Shown: one piece after another, positions 63,209 to 64,000 of the stretch
Layout of the letters: each line of letters opens with the position of its first letter
Numbering within the stretch: position 1 is the stretch's first letter
Source: Cladocopium goreaui
Taxonomy: Eukaryota; Sar; Dinophyceae; Suessiales; Symbiodiniaceae
Direction: 5' to 3'
DNA: 64,000 nt
Assembly: GCA_947184155.2 (NCBI GenBank)
Contig: CAMXCT020002668.1
Location: forward strand, 506,214-570,213
Translations under genes and position numbers: made by a program
The notes under the pieces: generated by a model
What the model saw: the letters and a program-made list of their open reading frames with translations, nothing else
Database searches by the model: none
What the model was told of the DNA's origin: nothing

Positions 63209-63324
63209 CTGGTTGGCGGTTTTAACATGTTTTAACCATCTTGTCAAATATGAGTTCGTCAATGGGAAGGATGACATCCCATATATGAAATGGAAAATAA
63301 AAAATGGTCCAAACCACCAACCAG
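63209..63324. mobile_element. CTGGTTGGTGG-family MITE
   Basis: CTGGTTGGCGGTTTTAACAT left, GGTCCAAACCACCAACCAG right; interior differs from the 37,227 copy. Confidence 0.82.
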
Positions 63325-63326
63325 TG

Positions 63327-63357
63327 TATGTATATATATATATGTTATATAATATCA

Positions 63358-63389
<32 letters not shown>

Positions 63390-63480
63390 GTACCATAATG
63401 GGATGATACACATATGTATAGTGGAATATCCATATCAATGTGTATATACAGGTGTGTGTGTGTATATATACATATACAAA
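63327..63480. repeat. TA/TG microsatellite
   Basis: (TA)n to 63,390 and TATACAGGTGTGTGTGTG near 63,450. Confidence 0.88.
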
Positions 63481-63793
63481 ATGGGTGAAAGATAAATACC
63501 ATTCCAGCAACCTTGGCCAAAATGGGGGTCATTGTACATCACTCGACAAAAAAGGCCAAGCATCGGATCGACAAAAAAGGGGCAACTTACGGCAACCTGG
63601 CATAGACCTTTTTTTGGTACCATCGGATAGATCTTACTTGCTAAACCCTCAAACTAGAATCATATGGGTTTGTGTCAGCATCAACCACCAAGATCACCAA
63701 GGGATTTGGGGCAAACATGTTATAAAAAAACAATCCCCGGCAAATGGCCTAATCTGTGTTTGAAGGTGACTTAGCCCTCAATTGATACGGTTG

Positions 63794-63868
63794 TAAAAAG
63801 CCACCGAATCTGCGGCTAGCGACAAACCATTCGCAGGAGCCACAGCGCCACGGGCATCGTGGACGAAG
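63794..63868 (-). CDS. Possible exon at the window edge
   Basis: The minus strand reads FVHDARGAVAPANGLSLAAD then SVAFY in a GC island. Splice sites are not clear. It continues the minus-strand trend. Confidence 0.35.
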
Positions 63869-64000
63869 ATTTTGTTATTTTACCGACCTTTTTTGAAGAT
63901 CCCCCCACATCTCACAAGTTACGATTTGTTTCTACTTGTGAAACCACTATCTAAAATTTCCAGGTACAGTTCCAGTCACTATTTTGTTCACTGTTCTTTT

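Noticed and set aside
1-64000. tRNA, rRNA, 5S and spliced-leader RNA genes
   Set aside because: I looked for the dinoflagellate spliced-leader core (GTAGCCATTTTGGCTCAAG) and for tRNA-like box sequences and saw none; nothing could be supported by eye.

Overview
The window looks like nuclear DNA of a dinoflagellate, most likely a Symbiodiniaceae-type alga. Four things point that way. Coding sequence is split into short exons whose acceptors are mostly AG|G and whose donors are GT or GC. Almost all recognisable coding sequence lies on one strand (minus). A LINE-type endonuclease fragment and a Mei2-like RNA-recognition exon resemble families that are abundant in dinoflagellates. Non-coding DNA is extremely rich in minisatellites and small inverted-repeat elements. 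No rRNA, tRNA, spliced-leader gene or CRISPR array was recognised by eye. The species is an inference.

Layout. 1-800: a weak coding trace and a GA microsatellite. 800-6,485: three minisatellites in a row (16-bp, 72-bp and 30-bp units); the 16-bp array is split by a 78-bp tandem repeat. 6,500-11,402: a minus-strand multi-exon gene in which one 72-codon exon was tandemly duplicated, followed by two unique 3' exons. 11,757-13,441: a second, shorter copy of the 16/72/30-bp cassette. 13,636-22,270: an 8.6-kb element with LTR-like direct repeats and four minus-strand reading frames. One encodes a GIY-YIG-like nuclease; no reverse transcriptase, integrase or recombinase was seen. 22,271-29,873: seven copies of a 0.93-1.24 kb tandem repeat. 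Each copy carries a foldback structure with arms made of 11-bp repeats, and four of the seven carry a 232-242 bp MITE flanked by CCGG. The 8.6-kb element sits inside the first, interrupted unit of this array.

29,874-64,000: AT-rich DNA with a trail of short minus-strand exons (13-240 bp), one 415-codon uninterrupted kinase-like ORF (58,748-59,995) and a LINE endonuclease fragment. It also holds at least 24 copies of a palindromic MITE family (TACCCTCTGG...CCAGAGGGTA), a second family (CTGGTTGGTGG...CCACCAACCAG) and two sparser repeat families. The exons belong to several minus-strand genes that cannot be joined with confidence from sequence alone.

The most unusual object is the 8.6-kb element. 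Its gag-like ORF and its GIY-YIG ORF are in the same frame and separated only by TGA-CTA-G, the best known stop-codon read-through context. Its first ORF needs a one-base shift at an A7 run to join the two halves of a conserved, ADP-ribosyltransferase-like block. The tandem-exon gene and the nested MITE and foldback history of the tandem array are the next most informative.
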